From: DASRFA01 sp035651755
GTDB lineage: Bacteria; Desulfobacterota; Binatia; UBA12015
Reading direction: 5' to 3'
DNA length: 64,000 nt
NCBI GenBank assembly: GCA_035651755.1
Contig: DASRFA010000017.1
Span: 130,048 to 194,047 of the forward strand
Below the pieces are notes generated by a model. That model was given only the letters and a program-made list of their open reading frames with translations, was not told the origin of the DNA and ran no database searches. Within the stretch, counting starts at the first letter, position 1. Each line of letters begins with the position of its first letter. Shown one piece after another: positions 30,969 through 47,792 of the stretch. The position numbers and the translations under genes were made by a program.

Positions 30969-31879
30969 CGCGGGTCGCGCTGGCGCTCCTGTGCGCGGCG
31001 TCGTTCGCCGGGCGGAGCGCCGCGCGCGCCGCGGACGCCGCCCCCGGGCGGCCGCTCGTCGTCGTCACGTACAACCTGCTCCACGGCGGCGTCCTCTCCG
31101 GCTGGACCGGAGACGACGCCGACCTCGAGCGCCGGCTCGCGATCGCGACCGAGGAGCTGCGCGCGCTCGACCCCGACGTGATCGGCGTGCAGGAGGCCTC
31201 CGCCGGCCCGGGCCGCGGCGACGTCGCGGGGCGTCTGGCGGGCGCGCTCGGGTACCGGTTCGTGCGCGCGCCCGCCCTCTTCCGGATCACGCCGTGGCGC
31301 CCGTTCAACGACCTCGTCGGCTGGCTCATGCGATTCACCGAAGGTCCGGCGATCCTGAGCCGCTATCCGATCGCCGACACCGCGGCCCACGACCTGCCGC
31401 TCTGCAACGGGCGTTTCGATCCGCGCGTCGTCGTGTATGCGGCCATCGCGACGCCGTGGGGCACGGTGCCGGCGTTCTCCGCGCACCTCTCGTGGGGCGC
31501 GTGCGAGGCCGCCGACCTCGCCGCCTTCGTCCGCGATCGGCGAGCCGCGCTCCCGGGAGTGCTCTTGGGCGACTTCAACGCGGTCGCGGAGTCGCCGGAG
31601 ATGCGACGTCTCGTCGACGAGGCCGGCCTCGTCGACGCGTTCGGGGTCGCCGGCGAAGGCCGCGGCGAGACCGTCTGGCAGGATCCCGGGCGCGCGACCC
31701 GCACCGTCGGCCGGCGCGTCGACTTCGTGTTCGTCGCGCCCGGCAGCGCGGCGAGCGCGCGCGTCGTCGAAAGCCGGGTCGTGCTCGACCAGCCGCGGCG
31801 GCTCCCGGACGGAGGCTTCCTGTGGCCTTCCGACCACTACGGCGTCCTGGCGCGCCTCGCGCTGGAGGGGCTCGGTTGA
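30965..31879 (+). CDS. Exported endonuclease/exonuclease/phosphatase (EEP) family protein (about 304 aa, noncanonical start)
   Basis: EEP-fold motifs are all present: VVTYNLLHG, DVIGVQEAS (catalytic Glu), VLLGDFNAVAES and PSDHYGVLA. These enzymes cut phosphodiester or phosphomonoester bonds in nucleic acids, sphingolipids or inositol phosphates. The N-terminal VALALLCAASFAGRSAARAA reads as a signal peptide. There is no ATG, GTG or TTG ahead of it; a CTG at 30965 overlapping the upstream TGA (CTGA) is the best candidate start, so the true start is uncertain. It is tightly linked to the luciferase-like gene. Confidence 0.75.
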   Translation: MTRVALALLCAASFAGRSAARAADAAPGRPLVVVTYNLLHGGVLSGWTGDDADLERRLAIATEELRALDPDVIGVQEASAGPGRGDVAGRLAGALGYRFVRAPALFRITPWRPFNDLVGWLMRFTEGPAILSRYPIADTAAHDLPLCNGRFDPRVVVYAAIATPWGTVPAFSAHLSWGACEAADLAAFVRDRRAALPGVLLGDFNAVAESPEMRRLVDEAGLVDAFGVAGEGRGETVWQDPGRATRTVGRRVDFVFVAPGSAASARVVESRVVLDQPRRLPDGGFLWPSDHYGVLARLALEGLG

Positions 31880-31910
31880 CCGCCAATCGCGGCCGCCGGA
31901 TACACGCCTC

Positions 31911-34181
<2,271 letters not shown>

Positions 34182-34276
34182 AGGGCCGCGCCGCTCGCGT
34201 CCGTGCCGGCCTCCCGACGCCGCATCCGAGGGGACGCGGGCACGGGTGCTTGGTTCTACGGCGACCGCCGCGCATC

Positions 34277-36424
<2,148 letters not shown>

Positions 36425-36455
36425 GAAGGCATGGGGCGGAGCGGCGAGGACGAAG

Positions 36456-39400
36456 ATGGGAGTGGCCACGATCTCGCGCCAGCAATCGGACCTGCAGCGC
36501 GACCCGGTCTGGTACCGCGACGCGATCCTCTACGAGCTGCGCGTCCGCTCGTTCTACGACAGCAACGACGACGGCATCGGTGACTTCCGCGGCCTCACGC
36601 AGCGCCTCGACTACCTCGCCGACCTCGGCGTGACGGCGCTCTGGCTGCTGCCGTTCTATCCGTCGCCGATGCGCGACGACGGCTACGACATCGCCGAGTA
36701 CACCGGCATCCATCCCGAGTGCGGCACGCTCGAGGACTTCAAGGAGTTCCTGGAGGAGGCGCACGCGCGGGGCCTCCGCGTCATCACGGAGCTCGTCATC
36801 AACCACACGTCGGACCAGCATGCGTGGTTCCAGCGCGCCCGGCGCGCGCCGGCGGGAAGCAGCAAGCGCAACTTCTACGTGTGGAACGACTCGCCCGAGC
36901 GCTACGGCGAGGCGCGCATCATCTTCAAGGACTTCGAGAGCTCGAACTGGTCGTGGGATCCGGTCGCGAAGGCGTACTACTGGCACCGCTTCTACGCGCA
37001 CCAGCCCGATCTGAACTTCGAGAACCCGGCGGTCGAGAAGGCCGTGCTCCGCATCATGGACTTCTGGCTCGACCTCGGAGTCGACGGCCTCCGCCTGGAT
37101 GCGATCCCGTACCTCTACGAGCGCGAGGGCACGAACTGCGAGAACCTGCCGGAGACGCACGGCTTCCTGAAGCGCCTGCGCCGGCACGTCGACCAGAACT
37201 ACGCCGATCGCATGCTGCTGGCGGAGGCGAACCAGTGGTCGGAGGACGCGGTCGCGTACTTCGGGAACGGCGACGAGTGCCACATGTCGTTCCACTTCCC
37301 GGTGATGCCGCGACTGTTCATGGCGCTCCAGATGGAGGACCGCTTCCCGATCATCGACGTCCTCGCGCAGACGCCGCCCATCCCGGACAACTGCCAGTGG
37401 GCGCTCTTCCTCCGCAACCACGACGAGCTGACGCTCGAGATGGTGACCGACGAGGAGCGCGAGTACATGTACCGCGCCTACGCCGACGAGGTCAGCGCGC
37501 GCATCAACCTCGGCATCCGGCGACGCCTCGCGCCGCTGCTCGGCCGCGACCGGCGCCGGATCGAGCTCATGAACGCTCTCCTCATGTCGCTGCCCGGCAC
37601 GCCGGTCCTCTACTACGGCGACGAGATCGGGATGGGCGACAACTTCTACCTCGGCGACCGGAACGGCGTCCGGACGCCGATGCAGTGGAGCGGCGACCGG
37701 AACGCCGGCTTCTCGCGCGCGAACCCGCAGCGCCTCGTCCTGCCCGTGATCATCGATCCGGAGTTCCACTACGAGAGCGTCAACGTCGAGGCGCAGCAGA
37801 ACAACCGCCATTCGCTGCTCTTCTGGATGAAGCGCCTGATCGCGCTCCGGAAGCGCCACAAGGCATTCGGGCGCGGCGACATCACGTTCCTCCACCCGAG
37901 CAACCGGAAGGTGCTCGCCTTCGTCCGGCACTTCGAGGACGAGACGCTGCTCGTGGTGGCGAACCTCTCGCGCTTCGTCGACTACGTCGAGCTCGACCTT
38001 GCGGCATACAAGGGCTGCGTCCCGCGCGAGATGTTCGGGCGCCACGCGTTCCCGCCGATCGACGATCGGCCGTACCTGCTGACGCTCGGTCCGCACTCGT
38101 TCTACTGGTTCACGCTCGACGCGCCGTCGTCGCGCGGGGCGACTGCGGCGCCCGTCGAATCGCCCGTCGCGCGGCTCACGACCTCCGGGCGTTGGCAGAA
38201 CCTCCTGCGCGACGACCGGAAGATCTTCGAGGCCGCCATTCCGGCGGCGATCCGGGGGCGGCGCTGGTTCGGCGGCAAAGGGCGGGAGATCCGATCCGCC
38301 CGCATCGTGCAGTCGGTCCCGATGTCGCGCGAGGAGGACATGGGCGAGATCGCGATCGTCGCGATCGACTACGCCGACGGCGCGACCGATACGTACGCGC
38401 TGCCGCTCGAGTTCGCGGAGGGCGAGCGCGCGCAGCAGCTGCGCGACCACCCGGCGAAGCCGGTCTACGCCGAGGTCGCGCTCGAGCGCGGCAACGGCAC
38501 GTCGAACGGCGTTCTGTACGACGCGATCGAGGACAGCGCGTTCGCGACGGCGCTCCTGGAGGCGATGGCGCGACACCGGAAGGTGCGGAGCGCGGAGTCG
38601 CGCGACCATCGCCTCGTGTTCACGCCGCTCGGGCCGTTCCGGAAGCTGTACGCACACGCGGCGGACCAGCTTCTGCCGCACCCGCTGCGCGCCGAGCAGA
38701 GCAACACGAGCCTCGCGTTCGGCGAAACGTTCATCCTGAAGATCCTCCGCCGCCTCGGCGACGGCGTCAGCCCGGACCTCGAGGTCGGACGGTTCCTCAC
38801 CGAGCGCGCGAAGTTCGCGAACACGGCCCCGGTCTGCGGCGCGATCGAGCTCGAGCGACCGCGCCGCGAGCCGGTCACGGTCGGCATCCTGCACGGGTTC
38901 CGTCCCAACCAGGGCGACGCGTGGAGCTACACGCTGGACGAGCTCCGGCGCTTCGCCGAGCGCGTCCTCACCACGGGCGCGACGCCCGACGCGCCGAAGA
39001 CGCCCGACCCGCGCGACCTGCTCGTGCCCGAGGAGGCGCCGCGCCTCGCGACCGAGATGCTGGGGAGCTACCTCGAGACCGTTCGCCACCTCGGCGAGCG
39101 CACCGCGGGGATGCACCTCGCGCTCGCCTCGCGTCCCGACGATCCCGCGTTCGCGCCCGAGCCCTTCTCGAGCCTGCACCAGCGCAGCCTGTATCAATCG
39201 GCCCGCACGCTCGCGCTCCGCGTCTTCGATCTGCTGCGCGACCGCATGCAGAGGTCGCCGGCCACGGTGCCGACCGAGGCACGCGCGCTGCTCGACCGCC
39301 AGAACGACGTCCTGACCGCGCTCCGCCAGATCACCGGAACGCGCGTCCGAACCGTGCGGACGCGCGTGCACGGTGACTTCCACCTCGGTCAGGTGCTCTA

Positions 39401-39838
39401 CTGCGCGGGCGACGTCGTCATCCTCGACTTCGAGGGCGAGCCCGCGCGCGCGCTCAGCGAGCGGCGCCTGAAGCGCCCGCCGCTGACCGACGTCGCGGGG
39501 ATGCTGCGCTCGTTCCACTACGCGGCGTTCGAGGTCCTCCACGGCACGGTCGGCGTCGGCGTCGTGCGCCCCGAGGACGTGCCCGCGCTGAAGCCGTGGA
39601 CCGAGTTCTGGCGCTGGTGGGTCGACAAGACCTTCCTCGCCGCGTACTTCGCGCGCGCCGGCGGCGCGCCGTTCGTGCCGCGCGCGCAGGCGGAGACCTG
39701 GCTCTTGCTGCACGTCCTCATGCTCGAGAAGGCGATCTACGAGCTCGGCTACGAGCTCAACAACCGGCCGGAGCGGATCGCCGTTCCGATCTCCGGCATC
39801 ACCGAGCTGCTCGCGGTCTCGCCGCGGGAGGGAGCATC

Positions 39839-39842
<4 letters not shown>
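36456..39842 (+). CDS. treS: Trehalose synthase-maltokinase fusion (TreS-Pep2/Mak, 1128 aa)
   Basis: A bifunctional protein. Residues 1 to about 550 are trehalose synthase (GH13_16), interconverting trehalose and maltose: nucleophile D215 (GLRLDAIPYL), acid/base E257 (LLAEANQW) and D323 (FLRNHDEL). From about residue 570 to the end is maltokinase (Pep2), which phosphorylates maltose with ATP to maltose-1-phosphate: RRWFGGKGREI near the start of the domain, and HGDFHLGQ (H972, D974) with VILDFEGEPAR as the kinase active site. The product feeds GlgE. The stop overlaps the glgB start by four bases (ATGA), so translation is coupled. Such fusions are known from several phyla. Confidence 0.96.
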
Positions 39843-41776
<1,934 letters not shown>

Positions 41777-41796
41777 CGGCGCGCCGGTCGGGCGCG

Positions 41797-43755
41797 TCAC
41801 GCCGAGGAACGACACCAGGGCGACGCTCGGCGAAGCCGCTCCACCAGGCCGCGGTGGGCGCCGGCGAAGCTCGCTCCGCGGCTCTCGATCGCGAGCGCGA
41901 GCGCGCCCGAGACGTCGAGGGCGCGACCGCGCGCGCGGCGCTCCGCGTAGTCCTCGCGCCATCCCGGCGGCACGCGGACGCGCCAGTTCTCCTCGCTGCG
42001 GACGCCCGGTCGGTTGAACACGTCCGCGATCCCGAGCAGGTCGGCGAAGAACACCATCGCGTTCTCCGCAGGGCTCGCGAAGAGCTCCGCGAGCTTCGCC
42101 TGCGCGACCGCGCCGGGATCGGACGCGAGCAGGCGCTCCAGCCGGGAAACGTCCGCGGGCGACGGCGCGAGGCGGCGCGCGAGGAACTCGACCTGCCTGC
42201 GGAGCTCGCCGCTCGTCCCCCACTCGCGGACGAGGAGCCAGATCGGCTCGGTGTCGTGCGTGCCGATCATCACCCAGTCCGCGGGCGACGCGTTCTCGGT
42301 GCGGTAGACGTCGCTCGGGTCGTCGAGCATCGCCTTCTGCGTCACGCGGAAGCGCCCGAGGCGATGGCGCTCGAGCACGAGCCGGAGCGGCGTCGGGCAG
42401 GTGCTCAGAACCTCGCACGCGACGTCGTCTGCGCCGCGCCCCGCCGCGCGCGCCGCCTCCACGACGTCGTCCAGCAGGACCGCGTAGCGATCGATCTGCT
42501 CCGGCTCGAGCGCGCGCACCCAGTCGTCGGCGTGGCGCGGGACGCGCGGGTCGCGCGCGAGCTGGTCGGGCCGCGCGATCGCGAAACGCGCGAGCGCGGG
42601 ATGCTCGGCGACGGCGGGCGACTCGAAGAGGCGCGCTCCGCGCGCGACCGCGACGTCGGGATCGCGGGCGTCCGCCGGATACACCCACGGGCAGACGAGG
42701 CCGTGCGGGTGGTCGATCCGGACGCCGTCGTACTCCGCGAACGCCTTCGCCATGCGTGCGCGAAAGAGCGCGCGGGCCGGGCCGGGCGCGAGCGCACCGC
42801 TCGCGCTCGCGAAGTACTGATCGGGATCGAGCACGGGGTAGCCCCACGCCTGGCCAGCCGGATTCGTGCGGCTCGGCGGCGCGCCGAGCGCCCAGCCGCG
42901 GAGAAATCGTCCCGCGAAGCCCCAGCGATCGCGGTGCGCGAAGCCGATCTGGATGTCGCCGCGGACTTCGAGCCCGAGAGCGCGCATGTCGGCGCGAAAG
43001 GCTCGGTGCTGCTCGTGCGCGAGGAGCTGGACGAACGCGTGGCGCTCGACGTCGGCGGCGAAGCGCTCCCGGAGCGCCCGGAGTCGCGCGTCCGCCCGAG
43101 GCGCGTCCTCCGGCTCGGGCGACCACAGGCGAGCGTCGGCGCCCGGCCACGCGCGCCAGTCGGCGGTGCCGTGGACGTGCGCGAGCACCTCGAAGAGCGC
43201 GTCGCGCTCGAGCCAGTCGGCGTGGCGCGCGCGGAAGGTCGCGAAAGGCTCGACCAGCTCCGCGACCCGCGCCTCGAGCGACGTGCGCGCGCCGCCGGCG
43301 GAGACCCTCCGGCGCGCATCCTCGAAGGCCGACCACGCGCGCGCGAGCGCCGCGCGCTGCTCGCGGTCGGCGAACGCGTGGTGCGCGCGCGCGCGGTCGG
43401 CGGGCCGCCGCGCGACGATCGCCGCGACGTCCTCGGGCGCGACGAGGCCGCCCCAGGGCAGGTCGCGCGCCAGCTCCGCCAGGGAGATCGAGAGTGCGCC
43501 GCGCGCGAACGCGGTGCCATCGTAGGGCGACGGATCGTCGGCCGACGTCTCGCCCTGCGGGCCGAGCTGCACGCCCGTGAACCCGAGTCCGCGCACGAAC
43601 GCGAGAAACTCGCGGGCGCCCGCGCCGTACGGGCTGCCGCGCCCGACGTCCTCCTCGGCGGACGACGGGAAGCTCGCATCGTGGATCGCGAGCACGAGCC
43701 GGCGCACCCCGAGCAGGCGCAGCGCCTCGACGACGGCGGGATCGCTCGCGTCCAT
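41797..43755 (-). CDS. malQ: 4-alpha-glucanotransferase, MalQ-like (GH77, 652 aa)
   Basis: A GH77 amylomaltase that shuffles alpha-1,4-glucan segments and releases glucose. It shows GFTGVQLGPQGET (about 59), SPYDGTAFARG (about 76), RTNPAGQAWGYPVLDPD (about 296) and the nucleophile D348 in YDGVRIDHPHGLVCPW. The acid/base is E448 (DVACEVLSTC), with GTHDTEPIWLL near residue 495 as the third acidic site. In most MalQ the last two motifs are similar but not identical, so it is a somewhat divergent member. It converges on glgB (20 bp gap) and may recycle or trim glucans from the neighbouring pathway. Confidence 0.88.
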   Translation of the reverse strand: MDASDPAVVEALRLLGVRRLVLAIHDASFPSSAEEDVGRGSPYGAGAREFLAFVRGLGFTGVQLGPQGETSADDPSPYDGTAFARGALSISLAELARDLPWGGLVAPEDVAAIVARRPADRARAHHAFADREQRAALARAWSAFEDARRRVSAGGARTSLEARVAELVEPFATFRARHADWLERDALFEVLAHVHGTADWRAWPGADARLWSPEPEDAPRADARLRALRERFAADVERHAFVQLLAHEQHRAFRADMRALGLEVRGDIQIGFAHRDRWGFAGRFLRGWALGAPPSRTNPAGQAWGYPVLDPDQYFASASGALAPGPARALFRARMAKAFAEYDGVRIDHPHGLVCPWVYPADARDPDVAVARGARLFESPAVAEHPALARFAIARPDQLARDPRVPRHADDWVRALEPEQIDRYAVLLDDVVEAARAAGRGADDVACEVLSTCPTPLRLVLERHRLGRFRVTQKAMLDDPSDVYRTENASPADWVMIGTHDTEPIWLLVREWGTSGELRRQVEFLARRLAPSPADVSRLERLLASDPGAVAQAKLAELFASPAENAMVFFADLLGIADVFNRPGVRSEENWRVRVPPGWREDYAERRARGRALDVSGALALAIESRGASFAGAHRGLVERLRRASPWCRSSA

Positions 43756-43845
43756 GCGGTCCCGTGACAGGTCGCCCGCGCACGTTCAAGCGCGCGTTGG
43801 GCGCTTCGCTTCGATCGGCCGCCGAATCGCGGTAACGCTGTCCGG

Positions 43846-46203
43846 ATGGCTTTTCAGCGTCCGTCCCGCACCACCGCGACGCTCGTCGCCGCCGCAACCC
43901 TCGTCCTCGCCCGCTTCGTCGCCGGACGCGGCGCACGCGCGCTGGCGGGCCCCGACGACGACTCGCCGTGGCGGAGCGACGGCACGACTCCGAACGCGAT
44001 CGCGCCGATCCACGACGGCGGCACGCTGGCCGACTACCCGACGAATGCCGACCCCGTGACCGGCCTCCGCATCCTGCCACCGACCCACAGCCAGCTCGTG
44101 CGCGGCCAGCGCTTCGATTTGCGGGTCGAGACGCAGATCCCGGCGAAGTCGCCGCCGAAGCTCGTCCGGCTCGCCGTGAACGGCGAGGACTTGAGCCAGG
44201 CGTTCCTCGCGCGCGTCGCGGCGCAGGGCGCGGGCGTCGAGAGCGGCACGCCGGCATCCGATCGACTCTTCGGCGCGACCGCGCGGAACCTCTCGTTCGA
44301 TCGTGCGGGCACCTACCGCGTGCGCGCGACCGTCGCGGTCGACGGCGTCGAGCGCACGGTCGAGAACGACCTGGCGGTCGCCGAGCTCGACGTCGCGGCG
44401 AGCGCTCCGCGGCGCGTCGTCGTGTTCCTCGCGGACGGCATGGGCTTACCCATCCGGACGGCCGCGCGCCTCGCCGGGCGCGGCGTCTTCGAGGGGCGCG
44501 CGCGAGCGCCGCTCGCGATGGACGGCTTCGACGAGTTCGGGCTCGTGCGCACCTCGTCCTTCGACAGCATCATCACCGACTCGGCGCCCGGGATGGCGAG
44601 CGACCTGACGGGCGTCAAGCAACCCGACAACGCGCTCAACGTCTCGGTCGACAACACCCCGGAGAACAGCCTCGACAACCCGCGCATCGAGACCATCTTC
44701 GAGCTCTTGAAGCGCACGCGCGGCTGGCGCACCGGCGTCGTGACCGACGCCTTCGCGACCGACGCGACGCCCGCCGCGACCGCCGCGCACACGCGCGCGC
44801 GCCGCGACCGCTTCGCGATCGCGCAGCAGATGATCCATTTCTACCGCGACGGGACCGCACAGCCCGCGACCGGATTCGCGGCGCTCTCCGAGCTGACGCA
44901 GCCGCTCGACGTGCTGCTCGGCGGGGGCGCCGCCGACTGGCTCCGCGCCGACGATCCCGAGCTCGGCGCCTTCTACGAGTACCCGCCGGTCCCGCCCGAC
45001 GACCCCGATGCCGCGAAGAAGCGCCGCGCGGACGTCGCGCCGCTGCGCGAGGCCGCGGCACGCGGCTGGTCGGTGGTCCGGAACGCGCGCGAGCTCGCCG
45101 AGGCGCGCGCGGACGCCCCTCTCCTCGGCATCTTCACGGGAGAGTTCCGCACGACGTCGACCGGTCTCGGTCCCGACAATCTGCCCGGCCGGCTCGATCG
45201 CATGGTGGCGCGCGGCGAGGCGACGATCCGCGGCCGCGACGCGACCGCCCCGGAGATCGGCATGAGCCGGCCGCCGCCGTTCGGAACAGGCTGCGGCGCG
45301 ACGATCGCCGACTGCTTCCGCGCCGTGCCGGCGAAGCTCGAGATGGTGAAGAAGGCGATCGCGGTCCTGAACGCGCTCGCCGGTGACGACGGCAGCTGGA
45401 TCCTGCTCGTCGAGCAGTCGCAGACCGACAAGCTCGGGCACGTGCTCGAGTACGAGCGCGTCGTCTACGAGGCCCTCGAGCTCGACCAGACGATCGCCTG
45501 GGTGCTGGCCGAGGTCGCGAAGGACGGCCGCACGCTCGTCGTCCAGACGTCGGACCACGCGCAGCCCGAGACGACGATCGGCGTCGTCCTGACGCAGGCG
45601 ATCGCGGCCGGCGGCGTCACTTCGCCCGGCGGCTGCTTCAGCGGCGGGCGCTATCCGCTCCGCCTCGGCTCCGACCCGGACGGCACCGAGCCGTGCAAGC
45701 TCCAGGACGCCGTCGGCACGTTCGACGACGCGTCGCCGCCGACGTACCGCGACGCGAACGGCGACGGCTTCCCGGACGACCCCGACCCGTCCGTCAAGCT
45801 CGTGATCGACGACGGCGGACGGCCGACGTACTCGCAGAACTTCCTGACGGACTTCCAGCCGCTCGTCCCCGCGGATCCGATGGACTCCTCGCTGCCCAAC
45901 CCTGCGCGGGATCCCGACGGCCTCCTCCTCACCGGGAACATGCCCACGCGGAGCCTCCCCGGCGCGGCGAACAAGAGCGAGAGGAGCGTGAGCGTCGCGC
46001 CGCATTCCGGCGACGACGTGCCGATCGGCGCGTCCGGGCCGGGCGCGGCGCTGTTCGGCGGCTCGTACGAGAACACCGACATCCTGCCGCGCATCGCGGC
46101 GGCGCTTTCGGGCGTGACGGCGCGCGCCGCCCTGCGCCGCGGAGGCTCGTCCACCGGCGTGCCCGACGTCGCGCCGCCGGCGGCCGCGCTGAAGGGCCTG
46201 TGA
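43846..46203 (+). CDS. Secreted alkaline phosphatase (PhoA-superfamily, 785 aa)
   Basis: An N-terminal hydrophobic segment with Arg (about 8-34) suggests export. The catalytic domain has every PhoA-type element: metal Asp in FLADGMG (about D197), nucleophilic Ser in TDSAPGMASD (about S246), FATDATPAATAAH, LLVEQSQTDKLGH (Glu, Asp, His ligands), VQTSDH (Asp-His) and APHSGDDVP (third His). It hydrolyses phosphomonoesters outside the inner membrane. An N-terminal beta-domain of about 150 residues precedes the phosphatase, and a region of about 100 residues with repeated Pro/Asp/Gly is inserted between the Asp-His and last-His motifs. The protein is much longer than E. coli PhoA. It is divergent from malQ. 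Confidence 0.9.
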   Translation: MAFQRPSRTTATLVAAATLVLARFVAGRGARALAGPDDDSPWRSDGTTPNAIAPIHDGGTLADYPTNADPVTGLRILPPTHSQLVRGQRFDLRVETQIPAKSPPKLVRLAVNGEDLSQAFLARVAAQGAGVESGTPASDRLFGATARNLSFDRAGTYRVRATVAVDGVERTVENDLAVAELDVAASAPRRVVVFLADGMGLPIRTAARLAGRGVFEGRARAPLAMDGFDEFGLVRTSSFDSIITDSAPGMASDLTGVKQPDNALNVSVDNTPENSLDNPRIETIFELLKRTRGWRTGVVTDAFATDATPAATAAHTRARRDRFAIAQQMIHFYRDGTAQPATGFAALSELTQPLDVLLGGGAADWLRADDPELGAFYEYPPVPPDDPDAAKKRRADVAPLREAAARGWSVVRNARELAEARADAPLLGIFTGEFRTTSTGLGPDNLPGRLDRMVARGEATIRGRDATAPEIGMSRPPPFGTGCGATIADCFRAVPAKLEMVKKAIAVLNALAGDDGSWILLVEQSQTDKLGHVLEYERVVYEALELDQTIAWVLAEVAKDGRTLVVQTSDHAQPETTIGVVLTQAIAAGGVTSPGGCFSGGRYPLRLGSDPDGTEPCKLQDAVGTFDDASPPTYRDANGDGFPDDPDPSVKLVIDDGGRPTYSQNFLTDFQPLVPADPMDSSLPNPARDPDGLLLTGNMPTRSLPGAANKSERSVSVAPHSGDDVPIGASGPGAALFGGSYENTDILPRIAAALSGVTARAALRRGGSSTGVPDVAPPAAALKGL

Positions 46204-46327
46204 TCCGGCCGGCGATCGACCGCGGCCGCGTCACGAGCACGCGTCCTTGGCAGCACGGACTTTTGCTCGTTGACCGACCCGCCCTTCTGGGAGATCATCG
46301 GAGCATTCCGCCCTCACCAGGCCCGCC

Positions 46328-47755
46328 ATGGCGCTGACCCTTCCCGTCCTGCTCACCTCCGCGAAGCCGGCCGTTCCGCTCGACGGGTTCGTCCACCCGG
46401 ATTTCATCCCCGTCGCGGACTCCCTCCGCCGCCAGCTCGACGGCAGCCCCGGCGGCGCGGCGGTGTGCGTCTACCACGAGGGCGAGGTCGTCGTGGACCT
46501 GTGGGGCGGCCTCCGGGACGCGACCGGGAGCCCGTGGCAGCGCGACACCATGTCGCCCAGCTTCTCGACCACCAAGGGCGTCGCGGCGACGGTCGTCCAC
46601 ATCCTCGCCGACCGCCGGGTGATCGACTACGACGCGCGCGTCGCCGACTACTGGCCCGAGTTCGCGCAAGCGGGCAAGCACGCGATCACCGTGCGCCACG
46701 TGCTCGCGCACCAGTCCGGCCTGTACCACATCCGCCAGATGATCGATCGCGCCGATCGCATGCTCGACTGGGAGTTCATGGTGCGTGCGATCGAGCGGGC
46801 GACGCCGGTGCACGAGCCCGGGAAGCGCACCGGCTACCATGGCTTGACGTTCGGCTACCTCGTCGGCGAGCTCGTGCGGCGGGCGACCGGCCGCCCGTTC
46901 TCGCAGGTCGTGCGCGAGGAGATCGCCGAGCCGCTCGCGCTCGACGGCCTCTACATCGGCGCGCCCGAGGACGCGCTCGAGCGCGCCGCGCAGCTCGTGT
47001 GGCCGGGAAACGGCGGCTCGCTCGCGTCGCAGCTCGGCTGGCTCCGCGGTCGATCCCGCGAGATCGGCGAGGTCGCGGAATGGTCGGCCGGCATCGTGCA
47101 GAGGCTGCTCGATCTCGCGGGCGTCGAGCTCGATCTCCCGAGCATCCTCGACGCGCTCGCGCCGCGCGGGATCGGCGAGTTCGACTTCGGCGCCCAGGAG
47201 ACGCTGCGCGCCGCGATCCCGGCCGCGAACGGGCTCTTCACCGCGCGCTCGCTCGCGCGCATGTACGCGTGCCTCGCGGGCGGCGGCGCGATCGACGGCG
47301 TGCGGCTCCTGTCGCGCGAGGCGCTTCGCCGCGCGACCGAGGTGCAGCCGCCGGCGGCGAGCCGCGTCGTCATCCCCTTCGACATGCGCTGGCGCCTCGG
47401 GTACCACGGCGTCTTCACGACGCGCGGCGTTCCGCGCCACGCGTTCGGGCACTTCGGATTCGGCGGATCGGGCGCGTGGGCGGACCCCAGCCGCGACCTC
47501 GCGATGGCGCTCATCGTCAACAGCGGCCTCGGGACGCCGTTCGGCGACTTCCGCACCGCGCGCGTGAGCGGCGTCGTGCTGTCGTGCGCGCGCGAGCGGC
47601 GCGCAGCCGCGCGCGCGCGGCGCGCTCTGACCGCCGCCCTGCCGCCCGCTGCACCGGCGACCGTCGCAACCCCGGTGTCGAGGCGGACGCGCGCCGGGGT
47701 CGCGGATGGGTCGGACGCCGCGCCGGACGTCGCACCGGAGCGCCTGGCGGGCTGA
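46328..47755 (+). CDS. Serine hydrolase of the beta-lactamase/EstB family (475 aa)
   Basis: A class C beta-lactamase-like serine hydrolase: the SxxK catalytic motif is in SFSTTKG (around residue 78), the Tyr motif in TGYHGLTFGYL (around 174), and a third motif HFGFGGSGAWADP (around 377). Such proteins usually act as esterases rather than beta-lactamases. There is no clear signal peptide. The last 50 or so residues (RERRAAARARRALTAAL onward) form a basic, Ala-rich tail of uncertain role. It is read in the same direction as the EEP gene that follows. Confidence 0.88.
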   Translation: MALTLPVLLTSAKPAVPLDGFVHPDFIPVADSLRRQLDGSPGGAAVCVYHEGEVVVDLWGGLRDATGSPWQRDTMSPSFSTTKGVAATVVHILADRRVIDYDARVADYWPEFAQAGKHAITVRHVLAHQSGLYHIRQMIDRADRMLDWEFMVRAIERATPVHEPGKRTGYHGLTFGYLVGELVRRATGRPFSQVVREEIAEPLALDGLYIGAPEDALERAAQLVWPGNGGSLASQLGWLRGRSREIGEVAEWSAGIVQRLLDLAGVELDLPSILDALAPRGIGEFDFGAQETLRAAIPAANGLFTARSLARMYACLAGGGAIDGVRLLSREALRRATEVQPPAASRVVIPFDMRWRLGYHGVFTTRGVPRHAFGHFGFGGSGAWADPSRDLAMALIVNSGLGTPFGDFRTARVSGVVLSCARERRAAARARRALTAALPPAAPATVATPVSRRTRAGVADGSDAAPDVAPERLAG

Positions 47756-47792
47756 CGACCGCCCGACGGTGCACGAAGGGCGACGGCGAGCG

